This document shows positions 6,706 to 13,917 of a DNA stretch of 15,098 nt, in pieces. The notes beneath the pieces were generated by a model. The model was given only the letters and a program-made list of their open reading frames with translations. It was not told the DNA's origin and ran no database searches. The stretch comes from JAYZDF01 sp036337945 (GTDB taxonomy: Bacteria > Myxococcota > Kuafuiibacteriia > Kuafuiibacteriales > Kuafuiibacteriaceae), in the NCBI GenBank assembly GCA_036337945.1, contig JAYZDF010000125.1, positions 1 through 15,098 of the forward strand, given 5' to 3'. Within the stretch, counting starts at the first letter, position 1, and every line of letters begins with the position of its first letter. The position numbers and the translations under genes were made by a program.

Positions 6706-9141
6706 TTAGACATTACGCTGCGCTTTCCGGCGTCGTCCGTTTCTCAGACCAAAAACAAGTCCCAATACTCCGAGCAACCAGAAATCATCGTTCGAGGGAT
6801 TAGTCGTCGTCGTGAGGTGGCAACCGCAATCACTGGCGATCACCGGAGCCGCAGCCAAACGCGGCGGCCCCCCCATATCTGGTATCATCGATTGTGAAGC
6901 ATCAGCCGCTGCGTTACCTACACCTCCGTCAGTAGGTATGCTGTTTCCGCCATCCGAATAAGGGGGAGTTACGGAGGCGTCATTGTCTGGCAGCATTGTA
7001 TTTCCGGTATCAGTTGAACTTGGTGTACCAGCGTCTGCAGCAGGAACCCCAGCATCTGGCGTGAAGGACGGGTCACAGGCATCACCTGTTCCATCACCAT
7101 CGACATCTGACTGGTTTGGATTCGCAATACGTGGGCAATTGTCTGGTCCACCCCGACAAGGTGATATCAAACTTACCGACACTGAACCGTCGCAGACGCC
7201 ATCACTGTCCGTATCTGGATTCCTCGGGTCCATACCCGTCGACGTCTCGACAATATTCGATAAGCCATCACCATCAATATCGAAATCACAGTCATCGCCC
7301 TCTCCGTCCATATCGATATCGAGTTGCATGGGATTGGAGATCAAAGGACAATTGTCACTCACGTCGTCGCAAACAGCTGTCGATGTCAGTACCGGACCAT
7401 CACAAATGCGATCACCGTCAGAGTCTGGATTGAGCGGGTTCGTCTCGTTCAAATCAACCCTTCCGTTCGTGTTTCTATCTTCGACAGAATCCAATAAGCC
7501 ATCACCATCGCTATCGTCACACGCGTCACCAATGCCGTCTTGATCAAAATCCGTTTGATATCGATTAGAAACCAAAAGGCAGTTATCTGGACCGGCCCGG
7601 CATGGGGTGATGATTTGAACCTGGATGGCCCCATCGCAAACCGAATCAGCATCAGAATCGGGAGAGCGCGCATCCGATCCAGAAGACGTTTCAACAGCAT
7701 TTGATAAGCCATCGCCATCAATATCATTGTCACAAATATCGCCTTCGCCATCTTGATCAAGATCTTCTTGCATGGGGTTAGATATGCCTGGACAATTATC
7801 ACCAGCCATCGTGCAGAGCGCCATGGGAGGAATGATTGAGCCTTCGCAAATACCGTCAGCATCACTATCAGGGTCAAATGGATTGAGCTCGCCTTGGTCG
7901 ACTTGGCCATTGCCATTCGGATCCTCTTGCGCGTCCGTCAGTCCATCACCATCACTATCCTGGCAGGCATCTCCAATCCCGTCGTTATTGATGTCGGCTT
8001 GCGTTGGATTTGCGTCTAGTGGGCAGTTATCGGGACCAGCCTGACAGGGTGCAATGATGTTTACGTCCACCGAGCCATCACAGTATCCATCATTGTCGGT
8101 ATCTGGTGATAATGGATTTGTTCCAGAAGCCATTTCGTCGACGTTATTGATTTCGTCAGAGTCACTATCGTCGTCACAGACATCGCCGTCGCCATCGCCA
8201 TCGAGATCACTTTGTAAGGGGTTCGAAATGGCTGGGCAATTGTCACAAACATCTCCAACCGCATCGACATCTCCATCTTCTTGAAACGCGTTGGCGATAT
8301 TTACACAATTGTCACAAGAATCTCCGCGATAATCGCTGTCTGCATCGAGTTGCTGCGGGTTAAAGAGCCGAGGACAATTATCTTGGAAATCTGGCACGCC
8401 ATCAGAGGTGACTTCTCCCAGCTCTCCAAAGAAGATTGTAGTTTGAATACGAAACGTAGAATTGTTGGTGTGCCTCTCCGCGTGAAACATATCAAACGCG
8501 TAGATGCCTCCAACTTGGAGACCGATGCTTGAGGCAACCGCGTCAATGTCCACCGAAGCGCTGCGCGGAGGATGCAAGCCTCCTAAATCGATAACCAAAT
8601 GACCATTAATGAAAACCCAGACGTCATCATCTCCCGTAAAATTAAAGGTCTCGCCGCCCTGATACTGAAACCAAGCGTGGATTTCCGACGTGAAATGAAA
8701 ATTATTACTACGGCCTTGATTCCCGAAAAGCTGATTGTTTATCGGAAAGAAGGTGTTGTCTAGAAAACTGTAAGTGCCAGTGCCATTGGGATTAGAGAGC
8801 GTAAGCGTAATTTCGGTCGACTGGTTTATGCCTGAAACATCTCGATACCATTGATTGAATGCCGCCTCGCCATGCATGTTTGCGAGGTTACCCATAGGAT
8901 TGTAGATAGGCTTTCTCTGAGCATCGAGACGGTTTTGAACAATACCGAGCTGGGGGTTGTTACCTCCTCCATTTTCAAAATCAATATGGCTGTCTCTGAA
9001 GTCTCGAATGGTGGCACGGACATCGACCGTCGTAGGCAATTGAGCATGAGCGACCTGTCCGATCGCAAGAACGGACAAAAGGCCTGAAAGGACCAGGCTG
9101 CCAAACCAATTTTGTATTCTTAACTCGCCGGGCCCGGACAT
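6706..9141 (-). CDS. Fibro-slime domain, thrombospondin type-3 repeat surface protein with MYXO-CTERM tail
   Basis: I start this at ATG 9141 (811 residues); TTG 9168 would add nine residues and spoil the signal peptide. Residues 1-33 are a signal peptide ending AHA, then QLP. Residues about 39-237 match the fibro-slime domain, with GDDDVWVFINGHLVIDLGG (170-188) and the C-terminal RIQTTIFF strand. Residues 250-691 are tandem thrombospondin type-3 calcium repeats (DSDGDG, DNCP, NPxQxDxDxDGxGD units), rich in Asp and Cys, and include two exact-length 148-residue superunits. A Pro/Ser/Thr/Asp linker (692-769) leads to CGC (772-774), the hydrophobic WLLGVLGLVFGL and RNGRRRK: the tripartite MYXO-CTERM sorting signal processed by myxosortase and leading to surface anchoring. 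The probable role is an outer-surface adhesin or matrix component. A Cys-rich secreted protein follows on the same strand. Confidence 0.92.
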   Translation of the reverse strand: MSGPGELRIQNWFGSLVLSGLLSVLAIGQVAHAQLPTTVDVRATIRDFRDSHIDFENGGGNNPQLGIVQNRLDAQRKPIYNPMGNLANMHGEAAFNQWYRDVSGINQSTEITLTLSNPNGTGTYSFLDNTFFPINNQLFGNQGRSNNFHFTSEIHAWFQYQGGETFNFTGDDDVWVFINGHLVIDLGGLHPPRSASVDIDAVASSIGLQVGGIYAFDMFHAERHTNNSTFRIQTTIFFGELGEVTSDGVPDFQDNCPRLFNPQQLDADSDYRGDSCDNCVNIANAFQEDGDVDAVGDVCDNCPAISNPLQSDLDGDGDGDVCDDDSDSDEINNVDEMASGTNPLSPDTDNDGYCDGSVDVNIIAPCQAGPDNCPLDANPTQADINNDGIGDACQDSDGDGLTDAQEDPNGNGQVDQGELNPFDPDSDADGICEGSIIPPMALCTMAGDNCPGISNPMQEDLDQDGEGDICDNDIDGDGLSNAVETSSGSDARSPDSDADSVCDGAIQVQIITPCRAGPDNCLLVSNRYQTDFDQDGIGDACDDSDGDGLLDSVEDRNTNGRVDLNETNPLNPDSDGDRICDGPVLTSTAVCDDVSDNCPLISNPMQLDIDMDGEGDDCDFDIDGDGLSNIVETSTGMDPRNPDTDSDGVCDGSVSVSLISPCRGGPDNCPRIANPNQSDVDGDGTGDACDPSFTPDAGVPAADAGTPSSTDTGNTMLPDNDASVTPPYSDGGNSIPTDGGVGNAAADASQSMIPDMGGPPRLAAAPVIASDCGCHLTTTTNPSNDDFWLLGVLGLVFGLRNGRRRKAQRNV
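7150..8037 (-). repeat. Two tandem 444-base superunits inside the TSP3 region
   Basis: The segment starting GPDNC recurs at residues 369, 517 and 665 (numbered from ATG 9141), exactly 148 residues apart. On DNA the units are 8037-7594 and 7593-7150. Each unit runs through the same order of sub-motifs: DGIGDAC, DSDGDGL, an NG-x-VD segment, NPMQ with DGEGD, DIDGDGLSN, VETS and a closing PCR-x-GPDNC. The match in length and order points to a duplication of a multi-repeat block, more than to simple expansion of the basic TSP3 unit. Confidence 0.8.
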
Positions 9142-9168
9142 GGCGAGCAATATACCATAGTGGGACAA

Positions 9169-9416
9169 GATGTCTTCTAGAACTCCTAAAACTGCGATGC
9201 ATTTTCGTGCAGGTTTGACAAATATTAACCGCGAGGCCCATCACGCAAAAAACAGTTCTAATCCCGCTAGTTACTCCCATACCTCGCTGGGGTGAAGCCG
9301 TAACCGACATTCTGTACCGGCGGGCAAAGACCACAGAACTCTACAAGATATGTACAGACGCATTCAGCACGAAACGCGAACCCGAATTCCGCGATAACGA
9401 TAAAGAGAAGAGAGGT
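9169..9416. other. Divergent intergenic region, upstream part
   Basis: This spacer separates the surface-protein gene (minus) from the peptidase gene (plus). A TTGACA occurs at 9215-9220 on the plus strand, but no -10 box lies at the right distance. No coding frame or RNA gene is convincing. The structured part next to the peptidase is listed separately. Confidence 0.4.
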
Positions 9417-9481
9417 AAAGTCGAGAACTAAGCCGAGCCTAGCGGCCTGGCTGCGTGACCGAGGTCACAAAACTCGATTTT
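9417..9481 (+). promoter_or_regulatory. Potential three-way-junction leader RNA upstream of the M15 peptidase
   Basis: The 65 bases can fold into three helices. P1 pairs AAAGTCGAG (9417-9425) with CTCGATTTT (9473-9481), nine pairs with one G-U. P2 pairs AGCCG (9431-9435) with TGGCT (9448-9452), capped by GCC/GGC (9437-9439 with 9444-9446) around TAGC. P3 pairs GTGAC (9455-9459) with GTCAC (9464-9468). Single-stranded joints are AACTA, GC and AAAA. The fold ends seven bases before the GAGGG ribosome binding site (9489-9493), where a cis-regulatory RNA would sit. I could not match it to a known riboswitch consensus. Alternatively, P3 (GTGACC GA GGTCAC) is just a DNA operator dyad for a dimeric regulator, and the rest is chance. 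Confidence 0.4.
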
Positions 9482-9501
9482 GAAATGAGAGGGAAAAAGA
9501 A

Positions 9502-10857
9502 GTGACAATTACAATGAATGTTCCGCCGCCACCGCCGAGCTCGGCCAATGTCCGCGTGAGTGCCGCACCTGACGCGACCTACACCTATACACTCAGCGCA
9601 AATGCTTCGGTTATGCGACTGTCCTCCACTGGACCGCAAGTTCGAGGACTCCAAGAGCGACTCAATGAAGCAGGATTCAACGCTGGACCAATCGACGGTG
9701 ACTTTGGCTGGAGGACGCGGCGTGCCGTAATGGATTTTCAAAGAGCTAACGGCCTAGAAGTAGACGGTATCGCAGGTCCAATAACAATCAATCGATTACT
9801 TAATACGAATACACGGATGCCTAGCGGTGACCGGTTTGAGATGAATTCAACAAGGCCCAATCGAGCGACAACAGGTGCGCCGCCAGTCATTTCAGCGATA
9901 GCCACTCGTACATCGGCCAACACTGGGTCATCAAGCGTAGCCGTTCGAACAGACGGAATTGAACGCGCAACAGGTGGGTTTGATAACGTCAACCAAGCGA
10001 AAGAATCTATCGCGAATATAAAGAGTTTCCTCGACAATAAGACTGTCGTGCGAAATGGAGCGTCAGGAGAACACGTCGAAGAGATTCAGCGACTGCTTGG
10101 GATGAATACAGACGCACGTAACGGTCAATTCGACGCTGCCACACGGACCAAGGTCATTGATTTTCAGCGGAATAATAATCTTGCCGTTGATGGCGCCGTC
10201 GGGCCCAACACAATGAGAGCTCTGCTTCAAAATTCAACAGAAGTCTCTATCAATAATGGTTATGTGCTAAGCCGTGGTGCCATCGGACCTGATGTTTTGG
10301 GAGCACAAATCGCACTCGGCGCAAGCCCTGGTGGACAAACCGGAAAATTGGGCCCTACGACTGAACGTTTAGTGAAAGACTTTCAGTCTCGTAACGGAAT
10401 CCAAGTCAACGGCAAGATTGGTTCAACAACCTGGCAAGCTATAAAGAAAGTGACGGCCAACGTTGGACGCTATATTGGGAAGTTTGATGCATGGCGTAAT
10501 GGGGTCCGTATTGGCCGTATCGATGTTGTGGAAATAGACGGTAAAAAGGTCGCCGCGAAGACGGCTCGAAAATGGGTAGAATTGAAAGAAGCGGCGGCAA
10601 GAGATGGAGTCTACCTTCAATTGAACTCCGGATTTCGTACACACGACGAACAAATCCGGCTTTACCGCATGTATCAAAATGGAACCGGAAATCTTGCTGC
10701 CTACCCGGGCTATTCAGCTCATCAAGACGGTACCGCTATCGATGTCGACGTCGTCAGTGACGCCGCCTACAACTGGATGCATCGAAATGCACCAGCCATG
10801 GGATGGCGCAAAACTGTTGCCATTGAGCCGTGGCACTGGGAGTATTTCGGAAACTAG
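9502..10857 (+). CDS. Peptidoglycan D-Ala-D-Ala carboxypeptidase-like M15 peptidase with three PG-binding modules
   Basis: This 451-residue protein starts at GTG 9502, eight bases after GAGGG; ATG 9514 is a possible later start. Three peptidoglycan-binding type-1 modules lie at about 38-100, 181-242 and 254-315, each with the family's DG-x-(F/A) and (V/K)xDFQ pattern (VMDFQRANGLEVDG, VIDFQRNNNLAVDG, VKDFQSRNGIQVNG). The C-terminal domain (about 330-449) is an M15B/VanY zinc peptidase: SGFRT (376-380), SAHQDGTAID (405-414, ligands H407 and D414) and EPWHWEY (442-448, catalytic E442 and ligand H445). It should cut cell-wall peptides. There is no N-terminal signal peptide: the protein begins MTITMNVPPPPPSS. 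It would therefore need lysis, a non-Sec secretion route, or a role in a phage-like particle. A possible structured leader RNA precedes it. Confidence 0.9.
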   Translation: MTITMNVPPPPPSSANVRVSAAPDATYTYTLSANASVMRLSSTGPQVRGLQERLNEAGFNAGPIDGDFGWRTRRAVMDFQRANGLEVDGIAGPITINRLLNTNTRMPSGDRFEMNSTRPNRATTGAPPVISAIATRTSANTGSSSVAVRTDGIERATGGFDNVNQAKESIANIKSFLDNKTVVRNGASGEHVEEIQRLLGMNTDARNGQFDAATRTKVIDFQRNNNLAVDGAVGPNTMRALLQNSTEVSINNGYVLSRGAIGPDVLGAQIALGASPGGQTGKLGPTTERLVKDFQSRNGIQVNGKIGSTTWQAIKKVTANVGRYIGKFDAWRNGVRIGRIDVVEIDGKKVAAKTARKWVELKEAAARDGVYLQLNSGFRTHDEQIRLYRMYQNGTGNLAAYPGYSAHQDGTAIDVDVVSDAAYNWMHRNAPAMGWRKTVAIEPWHWEYFGN

Positions 10858-10892
10858 TCCTCTCGAGACCAGCAAATTCTTTATAGGTATTT

Positions 10893-10898
10893 GATAAT
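10893..10898 (+). promoter_or_regulatory. Possible -10 element for the rhomboid gene
   Basis: GATAAT, five of six bases matching the sigma-70 -10 consensus, lies 34 bases before the rhomboid ATG in an AT-rich stretch of the 75-base gap. No -35 box is seen at 16-18 bases upstream, so the gene could equally be read through from the peptidase. Confidence 0.25.
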
Positions 10899-10932
10899 CT
10901 AAGAGAAATAACCTAACAAAGGCCTCGGCTCT

Positions 10933-12003
10933 ATGGACTGTCCCCGCTGCAAACATCCGCTCACCCCTACTCCCGTTCAAGAGGATTTAGAGGTCGATGC
11001 ATGTCGGCATTGTTTAGGCTCGTTCCTACTGCCAAAGCAAGCTACGGAACTTCTTGGTCCATTGTACAACCCGGACCTATGGATCGATAGCGAAGTCTGC
11101 CATGACAAAGGACCTACCCATCTCCTAAGCCCCGTGTCCGGACAGCCGATGCAAGAATACGAGCTGGTTTACAAGTGCAGTGTCGTGCTCGATCGCTGTA
11201 AACAATCAAACGGTATTTGGCTGGATGCCGGTGAGGGAGATAAACTTCAAGATATCATTGCCGACGCCAGTCAAACCAGGGTGAATTTCTTCGAAGGGAA
11301 CAAATCAGAATTCGGAGTGGGTTCTTATCTTATACAGCTCTTTTCTGGGATTCCGTTGGAAGTTTGGCATCCAACTAAAAAAATCGCCTGGGCAACGCTG
11401 ATACTCGTTGCGATGTGCATTTTAGTCTTCGTAGGTCAAGTCTCACTAACTATGTCTTCTCCAGAGGCGATCGAAGCTTTTGTCGGACAGTACGCTGCTT
11501 CTTGGCAAAGCATCGCTCAGCTGAGACCCTGGCAATTGGTGTCTTATATGTTTCTCCACGGCGGTATTGGTCACCTCTTCGGAAATTTGGCGATTTTGTA
11601 TATTCTGGGAGACAACGTCGAAGAGAAAGTAGGCACCAAGAAGTTCATCTTCCTGTATTTTGCAAGTGGAGTTGCGGGCGGCATTGCTCAGGCCTTCTCT
11701 CCCAATCAGTTTGTACCAGTCATCGGAGCATCCGGTGCCGTTGCGGGCATAATGGCAGCCTATTGGGTAATGTTTCCATTCGTACGTGTCCGGATGGTCA
11801 TCGTCTTCGCGCCGTTCTACTTTGGAATCAAATGGTTTTTTGGCATTTGGTTATTCTACAACGTGGTGATGTCTTTTACGGGCGTAGGAAACGTAGCTTG
11901 GTATTGCCACCTCGGAGGCTTTGTAACCGGGCTTGTCGTCGCTTGGCCCTATCGGCGGCAATATTACTCAAAGTTCGTCGACGCTTCGCTCTCGACGAAT
12001 TGA
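10933..12003 (+). CDS. Rhomboid-family intramembrane serine protease with N-terminal TFIIB-type zinc ribbon
   Basis: The 356-residue protein begins with a cytosolic TFIIB-type zinc-ribbon (CPRCKHPLTP ... DACRHCLGSFLLP; Cys 3, 6, 24, 27). A second, partly degenerate copy follows (56-102), with C56 and KCSVVLDRCKQSNGIWLDAGE. After a linker, TM segments start at about 150. The rhomboid core has HGGIGHLFGN (209-218), corresponding to the family's His and Asn oxyanion/TM2 motif, the catalytic GASGAVAG (S267) and catalytic H326 in WYCHLGGF. All catalytic residues are present, so it should cut transmembrane substrates within the inner membrane. The zinc ribbons may recruit a partner, which is inference. 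Its 3' end is convergent with a small single-TM protein. AAAGG about 11 bases before ATG is a weak ribosome binding site. Confidence 0.92.
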   Translation: MDCPRCKHPLTPTPVQEDLEVDACRHCLGSFLLPKQATELLGPLYNPDLWIDSEVCHDKGPTHLLSPVSGQPMQEYELVYKCSVVLDRCKQSNGIWLDAGEGDKLQDIIADASQTRVNFFEGNKSEFGVGSYLIQLFSGIPLEVWHPTKKIAWATLILVAMCILVFVGQVSLTMSSPEAIEAFVGQYAASWQSIAQLRPWQLVSYMFLHGGIGHLFGNLAILYILGDNVEEKVGTKKFIFLYFASGVAGGIAQAFSPNQFVPVIGASGAVAGIMAAYWVMFPFVRVRMVIVFAPFYFGIKWFFGIWLFYNVVMSFTGVGNVAWYCHLGGFVTGLVVAWPYRRQYYSKFVDASLSTN

Positions 12004-12037
12004 GCCCTTTCAGACCCCGACCTCGTAGTTGTTTTAT

Positions 12038-12355
12038 TTAGCGGGGTTGAACAACGTTGGCCGAGCAAGGACCGAGTGAAACACAGCCTTTGGACATAAA
12101 TTCTGTTGCACCGAAAACAGCAAATGCGGCGATCGCACCGACCGTACCGCCGATCAAAAGACCTATCGCAGCCCCTCGACCATTCACACGGGCAGGAAAC
12201 TCCCGAACATAAGGAAGGTCTTCGCCTTGGATATAGGGCTTATTGGGCAGGATATAGCATTCGTCGTACTGCGGCTGTCGTATCTCGTTGTTTTCCTTAG
12301 CTTTTTGTGGGGCTACAGATTGAACTCGCTGACTATTTCCTGAAATATTTCGCAC
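12038..12355 (-). CDS. Small single-TM membrane protein, unknown function
   Basis: The 105-residue frame starts at GTG 12355, directly downstream of an in-frame stop and of AGGTAGG, which is a plausible ribosome binding site. The N-terminal 57 residues are polar (QRVQSVAPQKAKENNEI, YDECYILPNKPYIQGED) and are followed by one Gly/Ala-rich hydrophobic segment (GAAIGLLIGGTVGAIAAFAVFGA, about 61-83). A short tail holds two cysteines (GCVSLGPCSANV). No signal peptide is seen. The Gly-rich helix resembles glycine-zipper or rhomboid-substrate-type TM segments, which is suggestive only. I do not recognise the family. A 7-bp inverted repeat brackets its ribosome binding site. It is convergent with the rhomboid gene, with a 34-base gap between stops. 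Confidence 0.65.
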   Translation of the reverse strand: MRNISGNSQRVQSVAPQKAKENNEIRQPQYDECYILPNKPYIQGEDLPYVREFPARVNGRGAAIGLLIGGTVGAIAAFAVFGATEFMSKGCVSLGPCSANVVQPR

Positions 12356-12357
12356 GT

Positions 12358-12391
12358 TTATGACCTACCTCTCCCCTCTTTATCGTCATAA
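12358..12391 (-). promoter_or_regulatory. Stem-loop enclosing the ribosome binding site of the small membrane protein
   Basis: On the minus strand TTATGAC (12391-12385) pairs perfectly with GTCATAA (12364-12358). The 20-base loop is almost all purine and contains the Shine-Dalgarno-like GAGGGG and AGAGGTAG. The 3' arm ends two bases before the GTG start. In mRNA this would present the ribosome binding site in a loop while crowding the start codon. As DNA, the same repeat could be an operator. Confidence 0.4.
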
Positions 12392-12492
12392 GCATTTTTT
12401 TGTTCACACTTTATGCGACATGTAGGCAAGCGAGAAGATTGCGAGGGATAAGGTCAGCGGATATCGGTATTTGAACCAACCAACAGCCTAGC

Positions 12493-13845
12493 TCAATCTG
12501 ACGAGCTATCGTTTCGCTGAAAATCGTAAATGCTGCCTAAGTCGAGTATTTGGGTCAATTCGTCAAGTGCCGCGAAATTCTCCATCATCAGTTGAGGGTC
12601 ACATAGGTCCTCTGGCTCCACACTTTCTCGATAGTGCTTCTCCACCCAGGACACCAGATCACCGTATAAGTCATCGGTAAGAATACTTCGGCTTCCCATC
12701 GCAAGAAGATCATCATCACACAACACGACTCTCAATCGTAAACAAGCAGGCCCGCCACCGTTTCTCATACTCTGTCGAAGATCAAAAAAGTCTGCGTGAG
12801 AAATAGAATTGTCTTTCTCTAGGAGACGCTGGATGTATTCGCGAGTAGCAACATTATCCTGAGCTTCGGATGGAAGAATAAGCGTCATCCCCTCGCGAGC
12901 CGGCGCACTCACCAACTGACTATTGAAGAGATAGGTTGATACGGCATCTGAAAGGGACACTTCGTTTGCGGGAACCTCGATGAACTCCATTGGCACTTGT
13001 CCCATGGCCGTCTGGATATCTGCGCAAAGCGATGAGGTATTCTCAAAGGCTTCTTCGTGAAAGAAAAACACGTTCTTGTTACACACAGAAACTACGTCGT
13101 TGTGGAAAGCCCCGGCATTAATCGCTTTCGGGTTCTGGCGAACGAGAATCATCCTTTCGGAAGCGACGCTATGCTGGGTCAACACGGCTCGACAGCTTTC
13201 TTTAGTTTGGCGGCCAGGAAACTGAAGATCATCCGAGCGCCCAAAAGCTTCACGACCATACACGAATACCGCGACCCCGCTGTTTCCGTAATCACTACAA
13301 AAACGATTGTGATTGGCTGCGCCTTCATCGCCCATATGAATGCCACCAGGGATATGAGGGTGATGAACAAAACGGTCATCATTCGAAAACATCGCTCTCA
13401 ATATTCGCCCGGTAGTGAGAGGCTCAATGCTTCGGTGATACATTGCCGCAAGATTGGCAGGCGTAAAATGCGTCTTCCCATCTCTCGTATCGCAAAATGG
13501 GGTCACGGTGGCTGCATTGGCCGTCCACATCGTGCTTGATGATGAGAGATTCGCAACCAACTCTGGGCTCGTTTCGTAGGCTTTGGTCAGAATATGAATA
13601 TCAGTACCCTGAAAACCCAATGCGCGTAGCGTCGGCAAATGAGGACGTTGATGAGGAGGTAACACACCTTGCGTCAGTCCCAACTCCCGCATGTGCTGCA
13701 TTTTTCTTAAACCCTGTAACGCGCCTTCTTTCGGATTCGAAGAACGTCCTTTGCTCGCTGCAGACGCAACGTTGCCGTAAGAGAGACCTGCATAATTATG
13801 CGTCGCTCCGACCAACCCGTCGAAATTTACTTCCTGAACCCTCAT
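12493..13845 (-). CDS. astB: N-succinylarginine dihydrolase
   Basis: The 450-residue protein matches AstB (E. coli 447 residues) along its length. This enzyme converts N2-succinylarginine to N2-succinylornithine, two ammonia and CO2, the second step of the arginine succinyltransferase pathway, in the cytoplasm. Start MRVQEVNFDGLVGATHNYAG is typical. The catalytic triad is complete: E174 (HMGDEGAANH), H248 (AINAGAFHND) and C368 (RNGGGPACLR), which correspond to E174, H248 and C365 of E. coli AstB. ATG 13845 is preceded by GAGGAG (13854-13849). No astA, C, D or E lies in the window, so the pathway is either scattered or incomplete. It sits 72 bases downstream of the SRPBCC membrane gene, same strand, and may be cotranscribed. 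Confidence 0.95.
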   Translation of the reverse strand: MRVQEVNFDGLVGATHNYAGLSYGNVASAASKGRSSNPKEGALQGLRKMQHMRELGLTQGVLPPHQRPHLPTLRALGFQGTDIHILTKAYETSPELVANLSSSSTMWTANAATVTPFCDTRDGKTHFTPANLAAMYHRSIEPLTTGRILRAMFSNDDRFVHHPHIPGGIHMGDEGAANHNRFCSDYGNSGVAVFVYGREAFGRSDDLQFPGRQTKESCRAVLTQHSVASERMILVRQNPKAINAGAFHNDVVSVCNKNVFFFHEEAFENTSSLCADIQTAMGQVPMEFIEVPANEVSLSDAVSTYLFNSQLVSAPAREGMTLILPSEAQDNVATREYIQRLLEKDNSISHADFFDLRQSMRNGGGPACLRLRVVLCDDDLLAMGSRSILTDDLYGDLVSWVEKHYRESVEPEDLCDPQLMMENFAALDELTQILDLGSIYDFQRNDSSSD

Positions 13846-13917
13846 TGTCTCCTCGAAACATGTCTGTACCAGAAGAGATATCGAGTCCGCTAGCCGCTTC
13901 TGCTAAAAGGACTAAGA

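Noticed and set aside
6983..8284. Several Ser/Pro-rich plus-strand frames
   Set aside because: They are antisense shadows of the Asp-rich TSP3 repeats; stops are absent only because of the repeat codons.
7080..8300. Regularly recurring short sequences such as GCCATCACCATC, looking like an array
   Set aside because: They encode the DGDGL-type TSP3 calcium motifs in one continuous frame; spacing and content are not CRISPR-like.
9215..9220. TTGACA as a -35 box
   Set aside because: No acceptable -10 hexamer lies 15-19 bases downstream.
12014..12046. ACCCCG ... CGGGGT inverted repeat between convergent genes as a terminator
   Set aside because: Loop of over 20 bases and no following U-tract in the right position.
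12106..12300. 64-codon plus-strand frame opposite the small membrane protein
   Set aside because: Basic, low-information peptide without ribosome binding site; the minus-strand frame has an SD and a TM helix.
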